Source of the DNA: Liolophura sinensis
Lineage: Eukaryota; Mollusca; Polyplacophora; Chitonida; Chitonidae
Direction: 5' to 3'
DNA length: 64,000 bases
Assembly (NCBI RefSeq): GCF_032854445.1
Contig: NC_088298.1
Location: forward strand, 24,993,480 to 25,057,479
Positions 1 through 12,200 of this stretch are shown piece by piece. A program made the position numbers and the translations under genes. The notes beneath the pieces are model-generated. The model was given only the letters and a program-made list of their open reading frames with translations, was not told where the DNA came from and did not search any database. Position 1 is the stretch's first letter; each line of letters begins with the position of its first letter.

Positions 1-635
1 GGTCACCGCTTTTCGTGCGGCATGTGAGCAAAGAGATGTCATTGCAGTCTAATCGACTGGGTATGGTAAAAGTCGTGTATGTCAGCTTTTGCCTTGGACC
101 ATCTAGCGCCGAGAACGCAGTGAAGAACTCACGATAAGTATTGTTGTATGCCCTGTGAATTCTGCTATGCAAAATAAAGTGGAAAGTGTGTAAATGTACT
201 TAAATTGCCATGGTTCAGCTTGAGCATGGACCCACGAAAGCCTCTAATTGGCACACTGCTCAACTGTTCGGTATGTTCGCCATCACGAGCAGTTGTTTAC
301 GTAAGGTGAAAGTAGTCATCTCAGATCATCAAGTGACGTAATGCATGCATATCGCTTTCGACGGCGCTATTGTAAAAATATTTTTAATCTACAGCACAAA
401 CGTTTGGTTGATGGCAAAACAAGCCAGCTGAAATGTCTATTATGGTTTATTTGATATCGTGTCACATCCGACACATCAGTGGAGTTGCTGTATTTGACTA
501 CTAATTAGTGGTTGACTAACATACAACAATATACTGGGAAAAAAGTTTCTGAAAAATGGAGGTCTTTAAAAAAAAACTTAACTTCTCAGTAAAAATTAAT
601 AAAAAACTAAAGTTTTCATAAATTTTAGGTTACAT
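1..635. other. no gene recognised
   Basis: There is no reading frame of useful length and no repeat that I recognise. The last ~100 bases are A/T-rich and lead straight into the 44-bp array. Confidence 0.5.
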
Positions 636-2522
636 ACAGTATACAATGCTACAGTCCTGTACTACAAGACCAGAGCAATACAGTATACAATGCTACAGTC
701 CTGTACTACACAACCAGAGCAATACATTATATAATGCCACAGCCCTGTACTACAAAACCAGAGCAATACAGTATACAATGCTACAGTCCTGTACTACACA
801 ACCAGAGCGATACAGTATACAATGCTACAGTCCTGTACTACACAACCAGAGCAATACAGTATACAATGCTACAGTCCTGTACTACACAACCAGAGCAATA
901 CATTATATAATGCTACAGTCCTGTACTACAAGACCAGAGCAATACAGTATACAATGCTACAGTCCTGTACTACACAACCAGAGCGATACAGTATACAATG
1001 CTACAGTCCTGTACTACACAACCAGAGCAATACATTATATAATGCCACAGCCCTGTACTACAAAACCAGAGCAATACAGTATACAATGCTACAGTCCTGT
1101 ACTACACAACCAGAGCGATACAGTATACAATGCTACAGCCCTGTACTACACAACCAGAGCGATACAGTATACAATGCTACAGCCCTGTACTACACAACCA
1201 GAGCAATACATTATATAATGCTACAGCCCTGTACTACAAAACCAGAGCAATACAGTATACAATGCTACAGTCCTGTACTACATAACCAGAGCAATACAGT
1301 ATACAATGCTACAGTCCTGTACTACACAACCAGAGCAATACATTATATAATGCTACAGTCCTGTACTACATAACCAGAGCAATACAGTATACAATGCTAC
1401 AGTCCTGTACTACACAACCAGAGCGATACAGTATACAACGCTACAGTCCTGTACTACACAACCAGAGCGATACATTATACAATGCTACAGCCCTGTACTA
1501 CACAACCAGAGCAATACATTATATAATGCTACAGCCCTGTACTACAAAACCAGAGCAATACAGTATACAATGCTACAGTCCTGTACTACATAACCAGAGC
1601 AATACAGTATACAATGCTACAGTCCTGTACTACACAACCAGAGCGATACAGTATACAATGCTACAGCCCTGTACTACACAACCAGAGCGATACAGTATAC
1701 AATGCTACAGCCCTGTACTACACAACCAGAGCAATACATTATATAATGCTACAGCCCTGTACTACAAAACCAGAGCAATACAGTATACAATGCTACAGTC
1801 CTGTACTACATAACCAGAGCAATACAGTATACAATGCTACAGTCCTGTACTACATAACCAGAACAATACATTATATAATGCTACAGTCCTGTACTACACA
1901 ACCAGAGCAATATAGTATACAATGCTACAGTCCTGTACTACACAACCAGAGCGATACATTATATAATGCTACAGTCTTGCACTACAAAACCAGGGCAATA
2001 GAGTACACAATGCTACAGTCCTGCGCTACACAACCAGAGCGATACATTAGATAATGCTAGTCCTGCACTACAAAACCAGAGCAATACAGTATACAATGCT
2101 ACAGTCCTGTACTACAAAACCAGAGCAATGCAGTATACAATGCTACAGTCCTGCACTACACAACCAGAGCGATACATTAGATAATGCTAGTCCTGCACTA
2201 CAAAACCAGAGCAATACAGTATACAATGCTACAGTCCTGTACTTCACAACCAGAGCAATACATTATATAATGCTACAGTCCTGTACTACACAACCAGAGC
2301 AATACAGTATACAATGCTACAGTCCTGTAATACACAACCAGAGCGATACATTATATAATGCTACAGTCTTGCACTACAAAACCAGGGCAATAGAGTACAC
2401 AATGCTACAGTCCTGCACTACACAACCAGAGCGATACATTAGATAATGCAAGTCCTGCACTACAAAACCAGAGCAATAAATTATATAATGCTACAGTCCT
2501 GCACTACAAAACCTGAGCAATG
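636..2522. repeat. 44-bp minisatellite array (about 43 units)
   Basis: A unit of 44 bp containing TGCTACAGTCCTGTACTACA is repeated head to tail for about 1.9 kb. Units vary at a few positions (CAGTATACAA or CATTATATAA; ACAACC, AAAACC or ATAACC; GCAATA or GCGATA). A run of five units beginning at 1077 recurs unchanged at 1605, exactly 12 units (528 bp) later, so higher-order duplication has occurred. The right end (about 1965-2520) is more diverged and has its own repeated block. The open frames here exist because the unit lacks stops in some frames; they are not genes. Confidence 0.97.
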
Positions 2523-3013
2523 CGTAAAGAGAGTGCATTGAGAACTTAACGAACAGAAATTCAACAAAGAAGTTAGATCCCACCCATTTTTGTGCAGGCA
2601 CAGCCATGCTTGTGATTGGTGAAACACAGACAAACTCTTCATAAACGCTTCGCTTTACAACATAGTAGGATCATTCTGACAATTGATTACGTGGTATATA
2701 GAACATAAAATACAACCCGTAATGAAACAGAATCAGCTTAGTCTTATGAATTATGTTCTTGGATGGATCCATGTTAGTGCAAAAATAATGATATTCAGGC
2801 GATTGATTCATTCAAACTTGAACACTACCATGCCATAAAGCCACCAAGTCACTGAACTTCAAGATGTCACTCACAGTGACGTCACTCACAATGCCGTAAA
2901 TTGAAAACTCTGCACTGAGCTCATTAATATCGCACTTTTTTCTTCACTTCATTCATTACAAACATATAAACATCTTAAGACATCTTGAGGCAGTTTGAAA
3001 ATCTGGCAAAGCC
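2523..3013. other. 3' flank of the CNP gene, no other gene
   Basis: Unique-looking sequence downstream of the minus-strand CNP stop codon. A perfect TGACGTCA octamer (2877-2884) lies inside a short GTCACTCACA duplication; its meaning here is unknown. I see no clear polyadenylation signal close to the stop. Confidence 0.4.
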
Positions 3014-5791
3014 TTAGTAAAATCCAGAAAATATCGAATCATATTCCAAAGATTTGTTAAAGGACACTTCACATCTCCCTTCCCCGTAATAATACAAAAC
3101 CGCGTTGTCCAATCTTTTCATGAAAGCAGGTCCTTTTCTTGTTGCTATGGAAATGATTTCAAGAATGTCTATCCCTGACTGTTGCGCTCTAATACCATTC
3201 GCAAAACCAAGTGTAACATGTGCGCTGACGGCTTGAGCTACATTTGGTGGAGGGTTGCTCCCCTTTGATACAGACTCGTTCGTAGATGGCACTACAGGGC
3301 TACTTTCAACTGGGTCAACAGCATCACTTTGTTCTAAAACGCTAAAAGGGTTTTCCGTGAGCAACGCATCTCCCGGAGCATTTTTGTTAGCTGACCGAGA
3401 TGTCCTCTTGGAATTTCTAAGAACTACAGAAACATGACCATCTATTACCTGCACATCTGTATGATTTGTTGAAACTGATAAAGATTTACACATTGCAGAG
3501 TCACACTTATTCTGTTTTAAGGATGCTGCAGACTGATTTAGTTCGCCAATTCTTGTGCTTATCTCATTTCTTCTAAAGTGATTTTTGAAGTCTTTCTCAC
3601 GAGCATCATTTCCCCATAACTTCAGCTGCCGCTGATTGAGTTTTACCCGAGCGGCAATAGTCCTGGGCGTGATTGTCACCCCTGTAACCACCAACTTGAA
3701 CACTTTGCCACATGAACTTTGAACAATTTTTTTATCATGGTACTGCTTTGCTCCGTCTTCTTTCCCCCAGCGGCAGAACCTAGAAGTACAGTGCAGAATA
3801 CCAGCAGATCCAGAACGGGTGAAGTGGTCACGCAATGTTGAATTCATGTCTTCCTCTTCACCTGGCAAAATGAAAGGTTTAATCGACTTATTTATTGATC
3901 AGTTTATACAGAATTCAATAAATGTTATTGAAAATAGGGCAAATAGCAACATGAGCAGCATCAGCCATTCACTGTGCCAAGTCCCCACAACTAGTGAGAG
4001 ATGAGGAATCCATGAATTCGTTGTCTAAGGCACGGTGTGGAATAGCGGCTGAAAACACTAATTAACTGAATGAAATAAAATTTTAATATAATGTACAATG
4101 ATTACGGTCAAATTAAATACACTTTCAAATTTCAATATTATAGAGTACACAATAAACCATCAGACTTTTAGAGGAGCGGGAGCTGGATTTGAGCCCACAA
4201 CTGTACATTCTCAGGTATGCATTCTATGTTAAGGCTGATAACTTGGTGACACTTGATTACAGACTGTATTAATGCAAAGTGTGCAATAATCAGCTAAGCT
4301 TAGCCATGGGTACATCCAAATCAGCTGTCATTCTGCTTTATCCCAGGAAGATGTGCGTTGCTTATCAACCTTTGCATTCTTAAAACAGAAAAAATAAGGG
4401 GAACAAACTCCCTTGTGCAAGCAGTCTTAACAGTTATCCCCTTAGGCCTACCACTCCTTGAATGAAGTTCCAAATGACACAACAATATGACTGGTTACAA
4501 ATGATGCTTTGCAGAACACAGCCAATCTTTCTTCATCAGCAAAAAGGGCGGAGCAATTCATGTCGGCCAGTGACCTGCGCATGATCGTGGGTTTCCTCCC
4601 ACCATAATGCTGATCATTGTAGTATAAATAAATATTCTTGAGTATTGCATGAAGCATCAATCAAATAAATAAAGAAATCATATCACTTTGTGAATCACCT
4701 CATCACATAGCCTTAACCTAGACATTATTTCTGTGAAAAGTCTTCAGAAATGGAAGTAAAAAAATCTATAAAAGTGGCTGTGGACTGCATGTGAATGTTA
4801 CTGTTTGAAGAATTCGGTGAGGGGTGGGGGGGGGGGGGGGGGGGGGCGAGGTATCTTTATTGAATAGGATTTGGCTGAAAAGTAATATTTTCAAAATTTA
4901 CACCCAAACAGGTTCAACCATCAAGTTTAGCAAACACTTGTTTCTGCCAGAATTTTTAAAAAGCAGCTTTACAACATATAAGTTTTACTTATCTCATGTA
5001 CCTTCAAATTGTAGATGACAACAACGTCAGAAATGCAATGTTTTTTCTGGATACTAATGATGACTGAACTACATGCACCAAACTTTTCAGACGCTATTAC
5101 CTTCTGTCAATCCAGTATGACGACACAAAACTTCACGAAAGGCAGGACACTGCTGCAAGCAAATTTGATAAATCCAATTTCTCATTTCCAGTAGTCTTTC
5201 TGAATCGCCTTCATTCAAAAACCAACCATAGTACAGTGGAATGGTGTCCTGAAACATTGTAACCTTTTTCTGCAAAATCTCAACCGTTACTCCGTGTTTG
5301 TTTCTCCGTGCTAGCTCCTCCGGATTCCAACGCCATGAAGTCTTGGGTGTCACCATGATAACCACATAATTATGCTTCACTGCTAACTCCAAATATGCCT
5401 TCATTTCCCATCTCATTACATTTGTATTGTCAATGACAACGACAGGCTTCTTATTTTCGCACGCCACTCTGGCTAAACTGTGGCAATTTAAATGTGCTTC
5501 TCCCAGTAAATTTTTATCAAATTCATAACTTCCATTTCTTGAGAAAAAATTGTCAGCAGAACAAACTTCACTGTTTTTGTACTTTTTCTGCAAAATTTCA
5601 ACTATGGTGGACTTTCCTGCCCCCGCCAAGCCGCGCATAATAAACATGACCTTTGACCTTTGGATATAGCGCACAACTTTGTCATTTTGAATAAATGGAA
5701 AGTCCGTAGCTTTCTGAAGCAATTCTTTCTGTTTCAATCGCTGCTGTTGTTTTCGTTTTTTCTTCTCCTTGCGTGTCTGCTTATTCACCAT
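3014..5791 (-). CDS. CNP: 2',3'-cyclic-nucleotide 3'-phosphodiesterase homologue, two coding exons
   Basis: CNPase hydrolyses 2',3'-cyclic nucleotides to 2'-nucleotides and has an N-terminal P-loop kinase-like domain plus a C-terminal 2H phosphoesterase domain. Coding exons are 5791-5101 and 3861-3014; the donor after GAAG and the acceptor after TTTTGCCAG agree in phase, giving 512 residues. Residues 1-25 are very basic. FPFIQND (31-37) precedes the Walker A motif GLAGAGKST (54-62); VVVIDNTN and PLYYGWFL follow. The two catalytic H-x-T motifs are HCT (254-256) and HVT (445-447). They are about 190 residues apart, against about 80 in mammals, because of a Ser/Asn/Asp-rich insertion. The protein ends SIFSGFY, so the C-terminal prenylation box of vertebrate CNP is absent. 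TTGATTTCAG just 5' of the ATG suggests an upstream noncoding exon. The first exon alone could be taken for an N4BP2L-type kinase, but the second exon decides for CNP. Confidence 0.9.
4572..4677 (+). mobile_element. SINE family A, 3' fragment (CNP intron)
   Basis: It matches the 3' half of the SINE at 21001-21243: CGTGGGTTTCCTCCCACCAT, AATATTCTTGAGTA, then a CAATCAAATAAATAAA tail. The tRNA-like head is missing. It lies antisense in the CNP intron. Confidence 0.75.
4826..4846. repeat. poly-G run (21 bases)
   Basis: Uninterrupted G tract in the CNP intron. Such a tract can form G-quadruplexes, and its length is error-prone in assemblies. Confidence 0.9.
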
Positions 5792-6579
5792 TGCAGTCTT
5801 TCTGAAATCAATGAAGTCAGTGGAATGACAGTGAGAATATTTAATAACCGGTAATTTAATTACTGTAATTCACCCAAAGTTTAGCGTATGTCAAACGACA
5901 CATTCTGCTTGATTCTGATTGGTTCAAAGCAGAAAGAGTCCAAGAGAAACTAAACTGACGTTCAAACCTATGTGACAGACACATGGAATATAGTGAAAAA
6001 AAAACATGGATTTAATCATGCATGTTTAATCAATAAACAACACTATTTAAATGGAAATGCACTCCCAAATTTCCATAAAATATGTCCGCTGTGATGTAAA
6101 ACAACTCCCTTTATGGTACTGAACCAGGAAAGATTTGAAAAACATTTGAAATTTCCAACATCATTGTGACTATATGAACATATAAGCAAAAGGTGTTGTC
6201 TATGTATGTTTCCAGCAAACCTACAATGTCCTGCAAACATGCAAACGATGGAAATATTTTTTTTCTCAGAACTACTGAAAGAAATAACACTTGACAAAGT
6301 CTTCTTCATAACCTTGAAGACTGAGTTCTTCTATTGGCTGTTCTGATGTCAGCATCCTGAAAAAAAGTAAACTGCAGTTTTATACAGTAAATAATTAAAT
6401 GCTGAATTGCATTTAAGAATTTCTGATGTATTGTGCTTTTTTTCCCCTATCTCACAGGAATGGCTTAAAGGACAAAACAGCACCTGGCTAAAACATATTT
6501 CAATCAAAAGCAGGATTCTCAAGCTTCCTAAGAAGTATCATACTTTATTATTTTAATGAGATTTCACCAAATAACATTT

Positions 6580-6846
6580 TTATTTATTTATTTGACTGCT
6601 GTTTTACGCCGTACTCAAGAATATTTCACTTATACGACGGCGACCAGCATTACTGTGGGAGGAAAGCAGGCAGAGCCCGGGAAACCCATCCTCTTCCGCA
6701 GGTTGCTGGGAGATCTTCCTATGTATGACCGGAGAGGAAGCCTGCATGAGCTGGAGTTGAACTCACATTGACTGCCTTGGTGAGAGGCTCCTGGGTCATT
6801 ACGCTACGCTAGTGCACTGACCAACTCAGCCATGGAGGCCCCGCAC
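6580..6846 (-). mobile_element. SINE family A, nearly full length
   Basis: Read on the minus strand, it starts with a tRNA-like head (GGGGCCTCCATGGCTGAGTT, then a box B-like GAGTTCAACTCC). The body ends in AAGTGAAATATTCTTGAGTA, followed by an AAATAAATAAAT tail. Other copies are at 16.6, 21.0, 22.1, 50.8 and 54.1 kb. Confidence 0.85.
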
Positions 6847-8574
6847 CCAATAACATGTAGAACAACATGACAGTACAGCACAGATGGCTGATGTGAGGCG
6901 AGGCAGCCATCTTGAGAATCTTTTATCCAATCAAACACGTTGCTATCAGTTTGCGCGACCTAAGCTGTGACATAGCCTTTACCCATTCACTCTATGAAGT
7001 GACACTGATAACACAGAACTACCTCATAAGACATCGTTTTGAGATCGTTCACAGCGATTTGGTTACGGTTAGCCGAAGGGCCATTTCACAAAGCGTTGTG
7101 AGACAGGTTTCAATCATTTACGGACTACCACAGACGTAAAATCAGTTGATTTACAAGGCATGTAATATTCAATGACCATTACAAATTACGTCAGACAGTA
7201 GCATAAGGCCTCTACCCTAATCACATTTGTTGTCATTCATTTTAGAGTTTAGTCAGCAGTTTCTAAATAATAAATTTATTTCAGTCAGCGCAAAATTCAT
7301 TAAGGATGCCAAAGGTTTATGGGAAAGAGAAGACAGTATCTCTCTGGACAATTCTTAAAATAAATTAAATCTTATAATTTTTTTCTCTGAATTTATTACA
7401 ACTGAAGAATTTAAATGTTGCTCCTTCTTCTTTCTGGCATACAAGAGATGTTTTTTCTATTTTTTTTTTCTATTTTTTTTGGGGGGGGGGGGGATTTTTT
7501 ACACAGTACAGTAAAATTATTGAAACGCAATGTTAAGTCGATTGAGTTCATTGTAAATGATATAGTAAGCGTACTGTATCCACAGTTCAAGCAGTGAAAG
7601 AAATACTCTTCCAGTATGTCCATTTTTCCGAGAAAAATATTTATCACTAGGGTCATCATCGTCCAAGTCCACGACTTTTATCTGCCAAAGGCTACTGTTT
7701 AGACTATTTTACGGAAAATACCTTCGACGTCAGAGAGCAAGAGTAGATGGGGGCGTCACAGCTGAAGCTGTGTCAAGGCCAACTTTCACTAAACTTATAT
7801 TGGGTTGGAAAAAAAAATCTAAAAAGATATTTAATGCCGCTTTAAGATGCTTTGAATCGTAGTCTTTCGGTTGACATAAGCATTAGTCAGGTTTTGTCTT
7901 TCACTTTAACGCCACAATGTAGTTGTAGAACAGCCAGGTTACAGTGATAGTCGAATTTCGAGATCTATCTTCTGGAGTGTCAGAAGTTAAAACTGCCAGA
8001 AAGCGCTCTTCAGACTTTCAGTTTCATTTCAAAAACGAAAGTGTTAACTAAAGATTTTAGTGTTTCAGCACAACTGCAAGAAAACACGAACTTACCACCA
8101 GGAACTACTTATATATTTGTTCCTTGTTTTCTTGCCTCTGTCAATCTTGAAACTAGCGAAGACACTATTTTTACCTCCGCTCATGTGTTGTTGTGGTTAA
8201 AACTGTTGCACAACGGAAGGTCATATCAGTAAAAACAGAATTGTAGTGAATGATGAAATGAAATCAGACGTTGTGCAAGATAGTGCAAATTGAACAAGTG
8301 ACCTAGTAAGGAATGGTAATAGTAAGTGTGGCATTTAATAGATGTCATAACATAGTTGTTGACATCAGCAACGTCCACGGGCAATAGCGATGTAATGCAC
8401 CATGTGTGGTCCAGATTTCGCCATCTTTGTATAAGACAATCGGTTTCCATCGGAAAGCTGTTCTTCGCAGATTACCTTCAATAAAATTATAATTAACATA
8501 AGGGGATTTGTAAAGTTACGGTTGCTTTAACGTGTGTGGTAGTGTGATGTCAATTCATTGATGAATCTGATTGT

Positions 8575-8892
8575 CACAATTAGTGCTTAGGGTTTAATGT
8601 CGTAGGCCTACTTAGAAAGTTTTCAGTCATTCGACGACGAGGGAGTGCATGTAATGTGCCTCCTTTTTGCAGGACGGATTTCCACCGTTCTTTAATCAGC
8701 AAGTAAGCCATCCCACCCGGTACATTATACTGATACATGTCATCCAGTTGTTGCACTATCCCCTTAAAGCTGAATGTCAGGTAAGGAAGCTAGAACTTCC
8801 TTTTTTAAGGTCTCACCCAACCCTGGATTGACCCAGGATGTACCACCCCCGAAGCGGAAGCTCTACCAACTGAGACATTTGGGCGGGTTTGT
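8575..8892 (-). mobile_element. SINE family B, full-length tRNA-derived
   Basis: On the minus strand, the head at about 8890 has tRNA box A (TCTCAGTTGGTAGAGC) and box B-like (GGGTCAATCCAGG) segments. The core includes GGTGGAAATCCGTCCTGCAA and the tail is GAATGACTGAAAAC followed by CATTAAACCCTAAGCACT. The same core and tail occur in the opposite orientation at 22195-22378. Confidence 0.85.
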
Positions 8893-9267
8893 CACAATGA
8901 ACATCTGATTGGTCTACAACCTACAAAAACAACAACTTGTGTTTACGGCAGCTTGTAAATGATTTACGGTTTCCATATCCCTTCACTGGTATATAACTTG
9001 TTTCTTGTTTACTGGCATTGATTGCCCATCTGGAAGCTTTTAGAGGTTCTTAAGTTACATGCCTGTGAAAGCTGTAGGTATAATGTTCCAGTGCATATAT
9101 CCAAATGGTCACAGTCAAGATTTCTCAGGTACTTATTGCTTGAACCTCACGCCTTCTCCGATATTTGTTAGATTTAAGTCATTTGTCCTCCCTGTTAGAT
9201 GTCATTTTTTGAATTTTCCAGGATGTGGTATCATGGAACTTTGAGATAAATAACTTACAATGACCTG

Positions 9268-12200
9268 ATGATGGAGATTGCTGAATGTGAGGAGAGTCCA
9301 GAGTTTGCATTTAATCATGATGTGTTTCTGTCAGACTCAGCTGTGGAAGTTTCCACCAAGGAAATTATTCAAAAACGAAATCCACCAGTTGAAGCAGTCA
9401 AGAGGTTCGATTTTCTGCCATCGTATACACACATTTTTGAGAATTATCTGATGAAGAATGTGCCCTTTATCTTGGGGAAGTCTGCGACCAGTGAGTGGAA
9501 GAGTCGTAAGGATTGGGTCACAGAGGAGGGTAAACCTAACCTTAAATTCCTGGCAGAAAATTTTGGTGAGTATTAAAGTAATAGAAAGCTAAAATAATAA
9601 GGGAGGCTCTTATGAACTGAGCAATCATTTTTTCTTTAAAGTTTTTTAACAGGCATTAACAACTGCTCCAATTCAGGGAGATACCTGAAGAGGTGGATCT
9701 ATTATCTGAATAACTGAATACTATGCTTACGTAAAAATACTTTCATTTTTTTTCATACCTTTTTAGGTGTTGAAAGTTGTTCAGATATTTGAATGGTGAG
9801 CTTATTTACTATGGCAGCCTTTATGAGCCAAAACTGACGGTGTCTAGGAACTCTAACATCACATCACCCTTTTCCTGAAGTTCACCAGATGGAAGTACTA
9901 GTCATTTTTGGGAACATTATTTAAATAGTCTTTTACTCATGAGTAAAATGAGTTATTCTAACATTCAATGTTGTGATTAGAGTTGCAATAACTTTCTGTG
10001 ACATCAGAGTTCATATATTCTGATAGATGGTCCATAAAGCTCACCTGAGAACTCAAATGTTTGAATACTCTTTTTTTTAAAAAATCTAAAAAATTAATAA
10101 AAGTGTATTTATGCATAGTTTTGAGTGGTTTGGTCTGCCTACTTCAATTTTTAGAGGTCTGTTCTTTTAAAGGGTAGGATAGATACATGTACATGTTATT
10201 GCATGGTCTGTTTCACATGCAGGCACATGATTATTTCAGTTTTAAGCTGTATTTAATTATACTAGTAGTTTGGTCTAATTTTTTTTTTCATTTGTTTTTG
10301 CTTTTGTTATTTTTATTTTTAAATGAGATTAGTTTTTCTGATTTCATTTTTACTATTTGTTCATTGTTTTGTAACTTTTTCCAGATATTACATGAACATC
10401 TGTATTGTAATTGTTATATTGTTTATAGTTATTTTCACACATAAAGTGTTATCATGCACTTTTGATGCTACTTCATTTTGTATAGCAATCATCAGCAGGT
10501 TTTACATGATTCAGAACTGAGGTACGAAACTTTTACAGAATCATGTCAGGAAATACATATCCTGTGTAAATACATATTCTTTGTAAATACATATCCTGTG
10601 TAAATACATATCCTTTGTAAATACATATCCTGTGGTTCCTACATGTATCTCTCTTTTTTTAACCTGTCATCTTAACCTCAATGTATGACATTTGATTTTC
10701 ACGGTTCATTATATTCCATATTGATGAGGATCATCCAGGGGAGATAATAGATCCACTTCATCAGGTATCTCCCTTTAGAATTGGAGCAGTTGTTAAGTTG
10801 TTAAAAAATTTAAAGAAAAAAAGATTGCTCAGTTCATGAATAACTAATGTAATGTGGAAAGTCTAGATGTAAACTGCTGTCTGAATATTATCCAGTGGAG
10901 ATACCGGTAATGCTTCCTCTTGTAGAGTTGTCTCCCCTCAAAGGAAATGGCATGACCACAGTTCAGTGGTGACTACAGCCTGTTGTTACTGACAAACATA
11001 TCAGACTCAGAACTCAGTTTCCTGCTGTGTTATGTAACATTATTAAATATTATTATTATCAATCACTAATATATGAATAAAAATTTATTATTTCTGACAT
11101 ATTGCTGGTGTTAAGGTATGCTCAATACTAGAAAAGTTTTCATGATAAGACTGATGAAGTTTATAATTATTCATAAATGAATTTGCATATTTCAGGTCAT
11201 GTGACAGTACCCATTGCGGATTGTAAACGAGAACAGTATTCATCCCAACCTAAATGTGAGATGACACTCGGAGAATACACTCAGTACTGGGAGAGTTACA
11301 TTGGAGCTGGCTATCCCCCATCCATGGAGAGTCTTTATCTGAAAGATTGGCATTTTACACGGTAAGAACTGCGTTTCCTGGTGTGACAGTTTGCCAGTCT
11401 TTGCCAAAGCGCGTACTGTGTCTGTAGATTCCACTAACATTTTTAAAATAGGACCTACCATGGCATTGTGTAGGTTTAGCCAGTTAACCATCTAAGAGGA
11501 CAGGTGAAATAGACAATTAGTACTATTTGGATACCTTATGAGAAGAAAAAAATGAAAGCTGAACAATTTGTTCAAATGACCTCGCACAGAGTTGTTTGGT
11601 CATCCTATTTCATATTTTAGCTTCTGCAAGCCCACCTGCCTTTCACAACTGAGGTTTTTGGGTTCAAACCCTGCTTTCGGCAATTTTAACATGAGAGAGA
11701 TAAAAAAAATGGACCATTGGACACCCTGCTCCAACGAAATGGCCTCAAAAATCTTGAACAACTTGCTTAAACAAAACGACGTCCTCTTTCACATTTTGGG
11801 CTATGCCCATATTTTCCCAGCACCTCATATTTATTCTTCATCAGAATCATAATTAAGAAATAAAACATAGTTTGCCATTCTCAAATCACCTAGGTAATGT
11901 ACAGCAGATGGAAGGCCTGCAGCCCTCCATGCTCAAACAGTGGACAACTCCCATCTGCTGTGCATTATCTAGGTAATTTGAGCATGGCAAACTACGTTTC
12001 ATTTCTATCCTAATATACTATTATGAAATAATTGGGCCTTTAAGGTGAAAAAATAAACACCGAAAACAACTGCTCTCTCCTGTTTGTTAATATGTAACGG
12101 TCTAGGTTGTGTTGTTATGATTTTGGGTAAGTCCATGCCATTGGAATGGGTGGGAAATAAATCATCCAATCAGAGCAATTCACGAATATTTTTATTGACC

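Larger units (their letters stand above)
5792..9267. other. intergenic stretch between divergent CNP and JMJD4
   Basis: This 3.5 kb separates two head-to-head genes and must hold both promoters. Apart from two SINEs (6580-6846 and 8575-8892) and T-rich/G-rich runs near 7450-7493, I see no gene. No TATA box could be assigned. Confidence 0.5.

Noticed and set aside
646-2446. Several overlapping 130-190-codon open frames with a YNATVLYY-type repeat
   Set aside because: They are translations of the 44-bp array; all start inside the repeat, overlap in different frames and lack any unique sequence.
5087-5791. N4BP2L1/N4BP2L2-type P-loop kinase as the identity of this exon alone
   Set aside because: The kinase-like fold is shared, but the PLYYGWFL region and the spliced downstream exon with two H-x-T motifs identify CNPase.
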